From NCBI GenBank assembly GCA_023213395.1, contig CM041465.1, positions 96,417,741 to 96,481,740 of the forward strand: a stretch of DNA of 64,000 nt. Reading direction: 5' to 3'. A model generated the notes under the pieces. The model ran no database searches. It was not told the origin of the DNA and saw only the letters and a program-made list of their open reading frames with translations. The position numbers were made by a program, and so were the translations under genes. Source of the DNA: Cycas panzhihuaensis. Lineage: Eukaryota > Cycadophyta. This document shows positions 10,721 through 21,577 of the stretch, piece by piece. Position 1 is the stretch's first letter. Each line of letters begins with the position of its first letter.

Positions 10721-13435
10721 TGGATGCACGTCTACAGGATAGCTACCTAATTGAGTAGGAATAATGAAGGTGGTCAATGGCACTATCGGGTGCGGACAAG
10801 AACCTACGAGCAAGGCAAATACTGCGCAGGGTGCCCCGTGCGCCAAAGCACGAGTTTGGGACCTGTGGATGGTACTTAGCTACTAAGAGGTGGTTCCCCA
10901 CTTCTTCTAGGAAAAGAGGAGGCAAAAGAGTAGTCAGGATGGATCCTAAAGAAAGGGTCCTCCCACCCTTGGATGGCCAGAAGGGAAGGGAGAGAAACCC
11001 TCAAGGGTTCCCCGTAGCAAAAGGAAACAAGTAGGTGAATAACATACGGTTAAGACTCCCTTGGTTGCTCGAACGAATGGAGGAAACTAAGGAGAGATGT
11101 GAAGGACAATCGAGAAGAGCGAAGGTGCCAAAGGCACACAAGCAAACAGAGCAAAAGCAATGCAAGCTAAGATAGCAATGGGCAAAGCTTACAAACTAAA
11201 AGGGAAAGATTGGGAGAAAACCTTTCCTATAATAGATGCGATGTATAAAGGGTGCTAAACTGAATGTAAATCAAAAGAAGAATTAATTTCCCTTTTCCTT
11301 TCAAATGATCTAATTACTACTATGCAAAATCTTCTAAAGAAAGAGAATAAAACTAGAGCGAAGGCACATACCCAGAATGGAGACACGATTGAAGCGGCAG
11401 CATTCCCACAAGGCATCTAAGATCGCTCCACGAAGCACGGTGAAGGAGAGGGGTCGTGGTAGGGCGAAGCATGGGGCTTCCTTACCTTCCCCGGGAATGA
11501 CACAAGAGTGCCAAGAAAGGAAAAAAAGGATAGCGATAACAGTAAATAAAGTGTTATAATAAATATGAATACATACACTTACCTAAGAGAGAGGAAAAGG
11601 GATGAGTCCTTTGTGTCCTCTGTGTACCTGCAAGTAAGTGAGAATATCCCTTTCTGGAGAAAGGGTGCTAGCAATACAAAATGGAATCCTAACAACACGT
11701 GTATGTATGTACCAAATATAAGCCTCTATACATGTATGTTAGCATTCATTAACCACAAGATTGCAACAATAAACTATGATGAAAACTATCCAAATGAATG
11801 GTGGATAAGTTGGTAAGCCTCGAAGTGGCCTACCTCCCACAAAGAGCAACCCCACCTTCCCTCAAGAAGCCACAAGGCAGCGAGGATAGGGATGTACAAG
11901 GGGTTGGAAAATAGAGACAACAAAGGTACAATGAAGCTCAAAGAGATACCCAATAAACCAGAGTGCTATGTGAAGCAAATTAGGTTGCTAAGAACAAGAT
12001 TGAGCTAGGGACAAGTAGTCGGGGCTTATGCATTACCCAAATGAAGGATATAGGCCTATAAACCAGTGTTGCAACCAGTGCAAGTGTTGATTTCAATGGT
12101 TGGAAATAGACTTTTAACCCTTAGCCTCACCATAAGAGTAGCATGGGGGCAAAGAGGAAGGTTTGGGGGGCGGGAGCCTCTTAGGGAGTGTGAGGATGGT
12201 GCGGAGTCCACCCAGCTCTATCCCAAACCTTATGCAACCCTCTTTGGCCACTGTCCTAGGCATGAAATGTGAGAAAATAAGGCTAAACAACAGGGGAAAC
12301 AATCCAAAACAAAGGCAATAAGCAACCTCCAAAAGTAAGATAAAATAGGCCAAAATAAAACATACAAAACTAAGTACAAACTGGGCAAGGAAAGACCTTG
12401 GACCAATAAATACCTTTGAAGAAGATGGGAGGCATTTGCCTCTATCAAAACCTACTGAAGAGAGGCTGAGAAATATGAAGACAAGCTGTGGAGTAGTAGG
12501 TATGGAGTCCCTGCTAAGATGGCTGAAGAAAAAACCCTACACTTGAAACCACTTAATGGCTACCCAGGCAAAGAAGTCCTCAAAACCCTTCAAGGAAGCC
12601 CTCTCTAAGGCATGTAAGGGGCTGTGAAGATGTCACAGTAGTTCCAAAGGAGAGCTAGGCACTGGAGAGTAATTGTAGGTCCTAGAACGGTAGTGGAGCA
12701 GTAGGAGATAGCAGACAGTAGGGCATTTTTCCTTGTGATCCTTCTAAAAATGAGCCAAAAGATCCTTAGAATGAGTTGGGTAAGACTTAAATACCCAGCC
12801 TCAACCCTAATTGAGCAATTAGGGCACCACTGGCGGTGAGTTGAGTCGCGAGACATATGGCAATTCTGCGATAAATGCGAGAATTACCATGGTGGTTTTT
12901 AAAAACAAGTCATGACAGTCGCACCGTGGTAAACTTCGTGGTACTGTCGTAAGTTTTGCAGTACCATGAAATCTACCGCGGTACAGGACTAGGGGCCAAA
13001 ACTAGCCTAGACAGCCAACCTGGGCTATGGACCAGTGACCTAGGAGGTCGGTAGGGGGCGGGCCCACCTGCCCAGGGGTAGACAAGCAGAGAAATGAGCC
13101 ACAGGAAGCAACAATGGGACTCAAAGGGTGTGACAAGTCAACCAAATGATGACGGGTCATTATACGGGCGAGCATAATATTGACCAAGTGGGTCTTAAGG
13201 TGAGCAGGGCAGAATGCAGGAAGTGACGCGGCCACCGGGGTATCACACTCGCTGAGAATATGCCCCTACTATAGTCATCATAGTCTGGATAGGTGTAGAT
13301 GACAACAAGATCATCTACGAGATCATAGCATGCAAGTAGATACTCATCACAAAAGAAAACAACAACAAGATGAGAAATATACCTGTACTTACCTGAGTCG
13401 ATTGCTCCGTATCTATTCTTGGAAGCCAAGAAACA
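10721..13435 (-). repeat. 3' LTR of element B
   Basis: On the minus strand it starts TGTTTCTTGGCTTCC just after the PPT and runs about 2.7 kb to the junction with A's LTR. Its first 80 bases align with A's 5' LTR (GGTAAGTACAGGTATATTTCT against AGTAAGAATAGGTATGTTTCT). Short minus-strand ORFs between 12114 and 13755 are by-products. It contains a cluster of CCGCGGTAC-like words at 12840-12990. Confidence 0.8.
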
Positions 13436-13448
13436 CTTTCCCCCTTGG
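13436..13448 (-). other. Polypurine tract of element B
   Basis: The minus strand reads CCAAGGGGGAAAG directly before the LTR start TGTTTC. The same place in A is AAGGGAGCAG before TGTTTC. The sequence upstream (CAGCATTCGCCGTCAT...GAGGCTCTGCTGCC) also aligns with A. Confidence 0.85.
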
Positions 13449-13859
13449 CAGCAGAGCCTCGTTGCTTGGAAGTAAGGTATGACGGCGAATGCTGGCAACA
13501 CAACTATCAGTAGCACATGTGTATGAAGATATATAAATCAAGATTATAACAGTAGTCAAGGGTGCCAGTGAATGTCGTGGCAGAACACGTGGATACAAAG
13601 GTAGAGGTGGAGACAACATAGGGGCTACCTATGTGCCACCCAGGAATCGACTGGAAAACACGAAGGGTGAGGGGGGCTGCCCCCACCACGAAAGATGCAA
13701 AGAGATATGCATAACAAAGTAGAAGAGATAAATGAATAAAACTAGTAGTCACCATAGTTTAACCGCATTAGCGGCTAGGTTTCAGAGGTGCGAACGAGTC
13801 ACAAGATGACGAGCATGACAACCTAGGGCTTGGGTGATAGAGCGACCAGACAAGCCTCA

Positions 13860-14290
13860 GGGATGGTCAACAAGAAGAGGAAGGCGGCGCTCAACGATGA
13901 GGCAAACGAGACTATCTGCCTCAGCGTTGAGGGCCCTAGGAATGTGCCAAATTTCGACAGACTGGAAGCAAGCCAGGAGAGATTTGGGGGTCGAAGCAAG
14001 GGTTCTCAGGTGAGGGCATCACACTTGGTAAACCTAGGTGAGATGGGACACCACAACCTGAGAGTCGCAAAGCAAAATGATAGGTCCGTGATGGAAACAG
14101 AGAACATCAGTGAGAGCTTTAATAATAGCTATGTACTCAGCTTCATTATTGGTAGCCTCTAGGAGAAAGATCCCAGAGTGTAAGAAATCGTGTTCAGAGG
14201 GGCTGTGAAGGATCCAAGTAGTAGCAGAAGGTCTCAGGTTACCGCGGCTTTCGCCGTCAGTAAAAATGTAGAGGGACATAGGTGACACAA
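13860..14290 (-). pseudogene. Additional RNase H domain of element B
   Basis: The minus strand encodes SLYIFTDGESRGN, then EATNNEAEYIAIIKALTD, then PIILLCDSQVVVSHL, then HIPRALNAEADSLV. These contain the four acidic catalytic positions of RNase HI: D in TDG, E in NNEAEY, D in CDS and D in EADSL. The domain lies after the integrase, separate from the pol RNase H at 19472-19900. A second RNase H of archaeal type is known in Tat-lineage plant retrotransposons; assignment to that type is from position and motif. The frame is broken after SHLT, so it is not functional as it stands. Confidence 0.8.
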
Positions 14291-14800
14291 AGTCCTTGTA
14301 ATAATAAATAATAATTGAGCAAGAAAGAGGCTCGAAAGGCAAGCAATAAATGGCCATGAAGGGTAGGAGGACCTAACAATAAGGCTACCCAAGGACGAGA
14401 GCAGGCAGTTTGACCATTGCCCGAGAGCGGGCAGAAAAAGGTACCCTGGGGTACCAAAGGTCGCTTTGGGAAGCAAAACATGCCCCCAGACGGGGGAGCA
14501 TTCCCTCTGGAGACCCCAGGGGCATAAATGAGCTACGAAAATGGGTCCAGGATGGCGAAACAAGCCAAATGAGTATAAACTCGGGCATGCACGGGGGTGG
14601 CACGTAAAACAAGACGAAAGGGCCCTACGAAAAAGTGCAATGACAAGGTGCCATAAATGCACTCGTAAGAAGGAGTGAAAAGGACGCTAAAGGAGTGCAA
14701 CGGGAGACAGGGCCAGAAGACAAAGGTGATCAAGGAAATGGGATGGTCCAAATGGCTGTCACGAGAGCAAAAATGGAGGTAGTGCCCGTCGGGGCCCCCG

Positions 14801-14810
14801 CCTATATAAG
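14801..14810 (+). promoter_or_regulatory. TATA box of the antisense gene in B
   Basis: CCTATATAAG lies about 160 bases before the proposed ATG at 14971, on the strand opposite to B's own pol genes. The equivalent place in A reads ACAAATAAAAGGGG on the minus strand near 32115-32102. Sequence downstream (AATTCATTTTC) aligns in both copies, so the promoter position is conserved. Transcription itself is not shown by sequence. Confidence 0.65.
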
Positions 14811-14970
14811 GAAATTTGTATGGAAAATGAATTCATTTTCACCGGCTCTCGAGAGAATTCGGAGCCATTCCCTTACGCAGCAGAGCGCCACCGAACTTCA
14901 AAGGCACGCGGAGTGAGATCGGACCGTTGGATCGAAGCACAGAGATAGTCACCGAGACCATCAGAGCGAG

Positions 14971-17401
14971 ATGGCGACAGCCAGGCCGGATCCAGTGAGT
15001 GGATCCTATGAAACCCATACCATTTCAAAGTTTCAGTTTGAGTGCTTTTTGTTGGTTTTTATGTAGTTTTTGTGCCTCATATAGGCAAATAGAGACCTCT
15101 TGGAGTCTAAATTAGACCCAGAAAGAGGGGGGACCTAGGCATTAGGCAGCCCTGGTCCTAGTGGGCCCCACAGGGGTCCACCCATAAGAAATTTTTTATT
15201 TTTTTAGGTAGAAAACCCTCCCTTTTGGGGGGGTGCCGTTTGTACCACGGTAAAGATCGCGATACTGCGATCTTTACTACGAGGCCCCGATCACCGCGGG
15301 ACCCGAGCTAAACTCTGCGGTACCACGGAGTTTAGAGTAGTATGAAGGAAAACCTACAGAAAAAAGAGGATAGGCGGCTAGCAGGCCCCGAATCTCAATT
15401 AGACAGGGCTGATAGACAGTCAGAAGGGTAGAGGACTGACATGAGCTTGATGTTGATTGGTTTTTGTGGTGTTGACAGGCTATTCTCGTGGTAGATAACT
15501 GCGAGAACATAGGGATGGTGATGCTTAACTTCATCAAGATGATGTCCAGGGAGGACAAGGGGGTCCTATGGAGGTGTGGCCTATTGAAGGCCCTGAAGAC
15601 ACCTCAATACACACTAGACCAGAGGCTATTAGTCGATATAGTATCACACTAGGACCAGAGAGGGCATGTTTTCCACCTACCCCAAGTGGGAGACATGACA
15701 GTGATGCCAAGAGATATCAGGTGGATACTTAGAGTACTAGCGACTGGGAGGCTGGTTGTACTAGGAGCGCTGCCTAACAATGGGGCAGCACACAGAGAGG
15801 CAGCAGTGTTCTTCACAGGGGTCGATAGATGGGAGAGGAGAGGGGTTCCTCTCCAGACCATGGTTAGGTCCAGGGTTCCTCGTGTGAGGAAACTCATTAC
15901 TTTGTACATTCTGTTCCAGTTTTCCCAGAAACAAAACTATAGGGACATCCCTAAGGGATGGATAGATGTAGTGCGTCATTATGAGGCCGACAAGAGGATG
16001 GATTGGGCCACCCTGATAGCGGCGAACCTCGTCACATAGTTGGATGCTATCAAGACGACATGTAGGAGAGGACTATCCTATAGCATGTTGTTATAGTGTT
16101 AGTTCTTTGATCATTTCATAGTAGTGGCGCCATTAAGGGGACCACACCCCATTGTAGAGTAGGCCCTGATGGTCCACAGGTAGCAGACCAGGTTGAGGAG
16201 GACAAAGGACCAGGCCCATGTCTGACGTTCAGTGGAGGCTACATCGCTGGACCTCCTCACTATGACGGATTATGTGGCAGATCCGTATAGGGCAGTGAGG
16301 TGGGATAGTGATGATGAGGTAGGCGGAGTAGGGGCGCTCCCAGGTGATGATGATGATGATGGAGATAGAGGAAATGGGGCCAGCCCATCATGACCTGTAG
16401 GAGAGGCAAGCCCATCGAGGACAGCAGGAGGAGCAATAGGGCCATCAGGGACTGCCGGCGGAGAGGTAGGCCCATCAGGGGCTGTAGAGGAGAGTAGGGA
16501 GCTAGTGACGACGGCCCGCAGGCTACAGATCGTGAGGAGATCCGGAGAGGCGACAACTGAGCTAGTCTCAGTGAGGAGAGAGGCCCAAGTAGAGGTGGTA
16601 CCTGAGGAGGAGGCACCAGCGGTGAGAGCCAGAGGCAGGCTATCACAGGCAGAGGACCAAGAATGCAGTAGGTGAGACCTTACCTCCTCATCGTTTGATA
16701 GCCAAATAGATAGTTTGATTTGGTTTTATTTTAGTATCCAGCTGGATATATATACTAACATATGGTATGTTGGATTTGTAGGTACTGCGGAGATCCAGCG
16801 GTTAGTAGAGGCCATGGTGAGGGAGATGTTCCCTCAGGTATACGCAGAGGGGCAACCGCCCATCCAGATCAACGATGCACCTAGATCAGCAGGTGCCCAC
16901 ATGGCAGCATTCGCCCCATTAGCGAGGGTGAGAGACATCTGGGCTACAGAGTCCCAAGAGCACATAGCATTCAGGTGGCAGATGCAGCGAGAGTTGGACG
17001 AGACTCAGAGTGAGCGGGATGCATTGCGGGGTCGCGTACAGGCTCTAGAGGCTCAGGGAGGAGCAAGTAGAGATACCGAGAGTAGGGTCTGGATGGCGGT
17101 CCTAGAGGAGCATCTCTGAGGGACAGAGGAGAGGTTCCAGAGCATGGAGGAGAGGCTCTGGGGAGTAGAGGGAGAGAGGGATTGTATCCAGGCCCGATAC
17201 GATCAGCTAGTGGATCAGGTGGCATCGAGGTCGAGCTAGAGCAGGACGTATACCCACACAGCAATGATGACATCGAGACGGCCACGTGATGAGGGGAGCG
17301 AGGCAGGGAGCTCACGGAGACTCAGGAGGAGTCTTGGAGGGATGTGGTCCCCAGGAGAGGGATCACATAGACCAGGAGATGATGCCCCAGGAGCGGGGTA
17401 G
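14971..17401 (+). pseudogene. Antisense spliced gene carried by element B (function unknown)
   Basis: Three exons on the plus strand oppose B's pol. Exon 1 (14971-14994) encodes MATARPDP and ends at donor GTGAGT. Intron 1 is 14995-15478 (484 bp, ending TTGACAG). Exon 2 (15479 to 16621 or 16671) continues in phase as AILVVDNCENIGMV and has VFHLPQVGDMTVMPRDI, VRKLITLYILFQF and an acidic stretch DDEVGG...GDDDDDG. Intron 2 ends at 16781 and has TACTAAC at 16753. Exon 3 runs from 16782 to about 17401, with EIQRLVEAMVREMFP and a coiled coil near QRELDETQSERDALRGRVQA. Exon 2 is in one frame apart from TAG/TGA codons where Q, R or W is expected. Copy A conserves all of this at protein level. Resemblance to plant mobile domain (HVFHLP...GDMT) is weak. 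Confidence 0.68.
16672..16781 (+). other. Intron 2 of the antisense gene in B (likely limits)
   Basis: A donor AG|GTGAGA lies at 16672 and an alternative GCG|GTGAGA at 16622. The acceptor TTTGTAG ends at 16781. A perfect TACTAAC branch-site sequence is at 16753-16759, 22 bases before the acceptor. Alignment with A favours the 16622 donor, where A reads CTCC|ATGAGATG with the donor G decayed to A. Reading phase across the join is not certain for either donor. Confidence 0.55.
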
Positions 17402-18037
17402 TAGCAGTATAGTACTCATATATCTAATTTTGATGGAGGAAAGCACGGGCCTACAGGGGGTTATATATAGAGTCATATAATTGTACCCCCCCTGAAAAGA
17501 CACTGGCTTCCTATATGTATGATATGATTCTCGACTTTGATGTATATATATAGTCAAGGTAATTGGTACCCCATTTTGATACAACATGATGTGTATATCA
17601 TGTGTGACAAATGACATGTATATTTTGTTATGTACGTTATAGATGCTTTGTTATATGATGCACGTATTTCCTTCCACGCATGGCTATATATCTAATAGGA
17701 GCACACACGACTACTATGAGTAGAGGTGATAGACACATGTGGGATTAGAAATAGGGCACACGCACGTCTACAGAAGAGCATAGTAGGATATACGAAGGAA
17801 ACACCGAGCGAGAGGGAGGAGTAACGATACTCCAGAGCGTCGTCCTAACTGGGAGTTGCCCAAATAGGAGGACAAAAGTCCCAAAAGGATATGGGAACAT
17901 AGGTTCCGCGGGAGGAACCGAAAAGAAACGGGAGAGGCCATCCTAAGTTGCCATTCCACCCGTGGCTGGGAGAAATGGGAACAACTTAAGATGGTAGTTT
18001 AGGCTCATTTCAGAGCGAGGGTGAAGTGATAACGAAG

Positions 18038-19465
18038 TCACGAGTAGAACTTCTTAAGGAATTTCCCATTAACAGCTTTCTCAAACTCAAGACCTTCCAA
18101 GGTGGTAATCCTATAAGCACCATTACCGAGGGTCTCGATAATGACGAAAGGGCCAACCCATCGAGGTTTGAATTTAGTCAAACGGTCATGAAGATATTCA
18201 AGTTTGAGGACATGGTCCCCAGGAAACAAAGGATAGGAACAAAGATGTTTATCATAGGTCCTTTAGGAGTGAGTTTTGGATGCCAAGTTAGCCTGATAAA
18301 TGAATAAACATCTCTCGTCCAAAGCTTTGAGGTCCAGAAGGTGAGCCTAACAGATCGACTCCTCATCAATGAGACCTCAAAGAGAGACTCGCAAGGAAGG
18401 AATCTCTACCTCCAATGGGAGTACCACCTTGAAACCGTAGACCAGGGAGAACAGGGTCATTCCCGTGGCTGAACGGATAGAGATGTGGTAAGCCCACAAA
18501 GCGGAAGGCAGCTGAAGGTACCAGTCTCTTTGAGACTGAGCAACAGTTTTCTTTAGGATATTGACGAGAGTCTTATCGAATGACTCTACCTGACCATTTG
18601 CCTAAGGATAGTAAGAAGAAGAAGTTTTGTGAGAAATCTTGAACTTCTTGCAAAGCTCATCCATCTCCTTGTTATAGAAGGGGGTTCCATTATCATTGAT
18701 TAAGACGTCCAGAATCCCAAAACGGCAAATGATGTGTTGGTAAACGAATGTAGCTATCATTTTACCAAGAGTAGTAATTAAGGGGATGGCCTCTGCCCAT
18801 TTGGTGAAATATTCCGTGGCAGGCAAGATAAACTTATGCTATAATAACGAAGGTGGAGAGATAGCCCCGATGAGATCTATCCCCCACTGAGTGAAAGGCC
18901 ATGGAGAAATAATGGGATGAAGGGCGTCTGAAGGCACATGGGAGATGTTGGCATGTTCCTAACATCATCGACATCTGAAGGAAAAAGCGTGGGTGTCCTT
19001 GAAAAGAGACGGCCAAAAGTAACCCATGTAGAGGATCCTCTAAGCCATAGACTAGCCCCCAAAGTGGCCCTCATAAATACCATGGTGGCATTCGCGGAGT
19101 ATTTGGTCAGCTTCGTCGGTAGTGACGCAGTGGAGGAGGACCCCATCGAAGGACCTCTTGTACAATACTTCATCTATGAGGAAGTATTACCTAGCAAAAG
19201 TCCAGGTGCGAGATCTAACTTTACTACTAGCATCAGGGCGGTATTACTATTGTGTGACATACCGCACTATGTTGCCATACCACTCATTGTCGATGAGTGG
19301 ATGAGGAGAGATGTCCTGAATCATCAAGATGGACTCATCAGGGAGAGAATTGTCAACAGGAGTATCAAAGGAGTTAGGAATGGAGGCATCTGCGAGCTGC
19401 TCGGTGACTACCATTCCCTTCTTCGATTTCCAGTTAACGATATGAAGGTCGAATTCTTAGAGTAG
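18038..19465 (-). pseudogene. Integrase of element B, broken
   Basis: The minus strand carries the zinc-binding region (ILRECHHGIYEGHF, then FWPSLFKDTHAF), the core with WGIDLIGAISPP, TEYFTKWAEAIPL and INDNGTPFYN, and SSYYP-stop-ANGQVESFDK. The stop is TAG at the invariant Gln of PQANGQVE. The C-terminal part VRNPKFKPRWVGPF-like region and the end LKKFYS follow. First and second catalytic Asp and the Glu are visible. Frameshifts split it into several ORFs. It would integrate the cDNA copy. Confidence 0.85.
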
Positions 19466-19471
19466 GACGAC

Positions 19472-19900
19472 CTAACGACCAGCCCTACCCGTCAAATCTG
19501 AACGAGTGAGTAAGTATCGCAAGGGATTAGACTGGACGATCACCTTGGTAGTATTGCCAAGCAAGTAATGTCTAAACTTCTTGGTTGCGTAGACCAAGGA
19601 GAGACATTCCTTCTTAGCAGGCGAGTAGTTAAGTTCAGCAGCCACAAGAGTGTGACCAATGAAATAAATAGCCCTCTTGGTTCCTGAGTCATCCTCCTGA
19701 GCTAACATAGCACCCAAGGACTCGTCAGTCGCTGAGGTATACAGAACAAAGGGCTTATCGAAATGAGGGGGCACCAGCGTAGGAGTAGAAGCGAGAGCTT
19801 CCTTGAGTCCTTCAAAGGCTTGTTGGGTCTTGTCAGACCAAACAAAAGGAGCTACCTCTTTCAACAAGTTCGTAAGGGGTTTAGCGCTCACGGTGAAGTC
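19472..19900 (-). pseudogene. pol RNase H of element B
   Basis: An open minus-strand segment reads KPLTNLLKEVAPFVWSD, then FVLYTSATDESLGAMLAQED, GTKRAIYFIGHTL, AELNYSPAKKECLSLVYATK and FRHYLLGNTTKVIVQSNPL. This is the usual connection/RNase H segment of Ty3/gypsy Pol. The first catalytic Asp of a canonical RNase H is replaced in LYTSATDES, as often seen in Tat-type pol. It follows RT directly. Confidence 0.85.
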
Positions 19901-19904
19901 TGCT

Positions 19905-21070
19905 AAGAAGAGCTTGAGAAAACCGAGCCTTCCTAGAAATGACTTAATCTGTCATTGGGTTCTAAGAGGTGGCATATCAAGGATTTCCCTAACCTTGTCA
20001 GGATCAATCTGGATTCCTTGTTTGGACATAAGAAATCCAAGGAGTTTACCCGAACTAACGGCAAACACACACTTGAGCGGGTTTAGGCTAACATGGTACT
20101 TGCGGCATCGTGAGAAGATAACCCGCAAGTCGGAGGGGTGATGGGCCCTAACAGGTGAGAGACCCATCATATCATCCATGAAGACCTCCAATGTGTTATC
20201 AATAAGGTCATGGAAGATGAAATGCATCGCTCTTTGATAAGTAGCGCCTACATTTTTAAGACCAAAGGGCATTGCCTTGTAGGCAAAGGTACCTTATGGT
20301 GTAATGAAGGCCGTCTTGTGGCAGTCTTCAGGAGAAATCTGGATCTAGTTGTAACCAGAGAAGCCGTCCATTAAGGACAAGACTTCAAATCAAGTGGTTT
20401 GATCAATGATTTGATCAATGAAGGGAAGTGGAAAGTTGTCCTTAGGATAAGCATTGTTAATGTCACGGAAGTTGACGCATATACAGATGGCCCTGTTCTT
20501 TTTAGCAATGGGGATAATGTTGGAGACCCACTTGGGGTAATCAATGGAAGTAATGAGTCCAACATCTAAGAGCTTATCAACCTCCATCTTAACGACGGCT
20601 GAGAGCTTTGGGTGAAGAGGACGCTGCTTCTGCTGCACGGGGTGGGTGCCAGGGATGGTGGTGAGATTATGGGTGACAATGGAGGGGTCAATTCCCTTCA
20701 TTTCAGCATAATCCCACACAAAAACATCCTGAAACTCCTGGAACAAAAGGGAATACTCCCTTACCTCATTAGGAGAGCATTCCATCCTGACCTTAATGAC
20801 CTTGCCAAGGGCCAAGACTATGTCTTGGGTTGCCCCCATGTACATGGCATTTCCCTCCTCGAAGTGGAGAGGGGCAAGGTCAACAAGAGGAGATGGAATA
20901 GGGGACGGGATTGGGTCGACAAGTGTGGACCCAATCGCAAGGATCTTCTGGTGGCCAAGCCTATGGTGACCAGAAGGCAAGTTAGGCATGAAGCCCGCTA
21001 GGTGCTCGAGCAAGGCTTCATTATCCTCGAAGTAATCCACCCCATGGATGACCTTACTCCAAGTAGACAA
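19905..21070 (-). pseudogene. Protease-RT linker and reverse transcriptase of element B
   Basis: A 226-residue open frame (21070-20390) runs from VDYFEDNEALLEHLAGFMP through FQEFQDVFVWDYAEMKGIDP to AYPKDNFPLPFIDQIID. RT then continues as GYN-stop-IQIS, KTAF, MPFGLKNVGATYQRAMHF and FMDDMMGLSP, with FMDD in place of the usual YVDD. GKLLGFLMSKQGIQIDPDKV ends the palm. The stop in GYNQIQIS is TAG at a conserved Gln. It copies the element RNA into DNA. Everything upstream of this point in B is deleted. Confidence 0.88.
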
Positions 21071-21078
21071 AGTGCTAG

Positions 21079-21577
21079 AGTAAGCGACTTTTGAAGCCTT
21101 CCATTACCCCTTAGGCACCTAGCATGTAGCTTCACCTTCTCACAATTTCATAGGAAGCTGCTTGACCAATAACTACTTTTTGATAAATCGTGACACACCT
21201 TGTGATGTCCCCCTTGGCAAATAGTGATCATCTTCTAGTTTCTAGGGTTCCCCCCCCCCCTATGAGAAATTGTTGCTACTGGTCCTCTTCCTCAAAAGAG
21301 GGTTTTTTCCTATTTCTTTGGCCTTAACGGTAAGAGAGCCCAACCTCAGCTACTTGGCAACATGAGGATGTCCCTTATTCTTTTACCCTTCATACCAAGA
21401 GGATTCTTAAAAGGAAGGTGGTTCATGCTCAATTATGGGTCCTCAAACCTACATTCTGATGTGCAAATGCCCTTTGAGGGTGTTTTGGCTATTTCTTCCC
21501 TTCTCTTCTTCACCTTGATTAGCCCCCATAACTAGTAGAGTAGATAAAGCCTATGACCCCCCAGAGGTGTGCCTCCA
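21079..21577 (+). repeat. 5' LTR of element A, second part
   Basis: This matches 34604-35098, starting AGTAAGCGACTTTTGAAGCC. It ends TGTGCCTCCA, the intact CA end, where the 3' LTR ends ATGCCTCTA. A run of C at 21250-21260 interrupts the alignment. A primer binding site just after 21577 could not be identified. Confidence 0.85.

Larger units (their letters stand above)
10721..21078 (-). mobile_element. Tat-like element B, 5'-truncated, inserted in A's 5' LTR
   Basis: On the minus strand B contains the protease-RT linker and RT (from 21070), RNase H, integrase (to 18038), an antisense gene on plus (14971-17400), an additional RNase H (14290-13860), PPT (13448-13436) and a 3' LTR (13435-10721). 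Gag, protease, PBS and 5' LTR are missing. A's LTR matches its other copy up to GTGCACTC at 10720, where B begins with TGGATGCAC. A's LTR resumes near 21079 after skipping about 700 bases present in the 3' LTR. A deletion probably removed B's 5' half together with that LTR part. The stretch 17410-18035 between antisense gene and integrase holds nothing recognisable. Confidence 0.85.

Noticed and set aside
12114-13755. Several minus-strand ORFs as genes
   Set aside because: They fall in the LTR of element B or next to its PPT. The open frames reflect higher GC content there.
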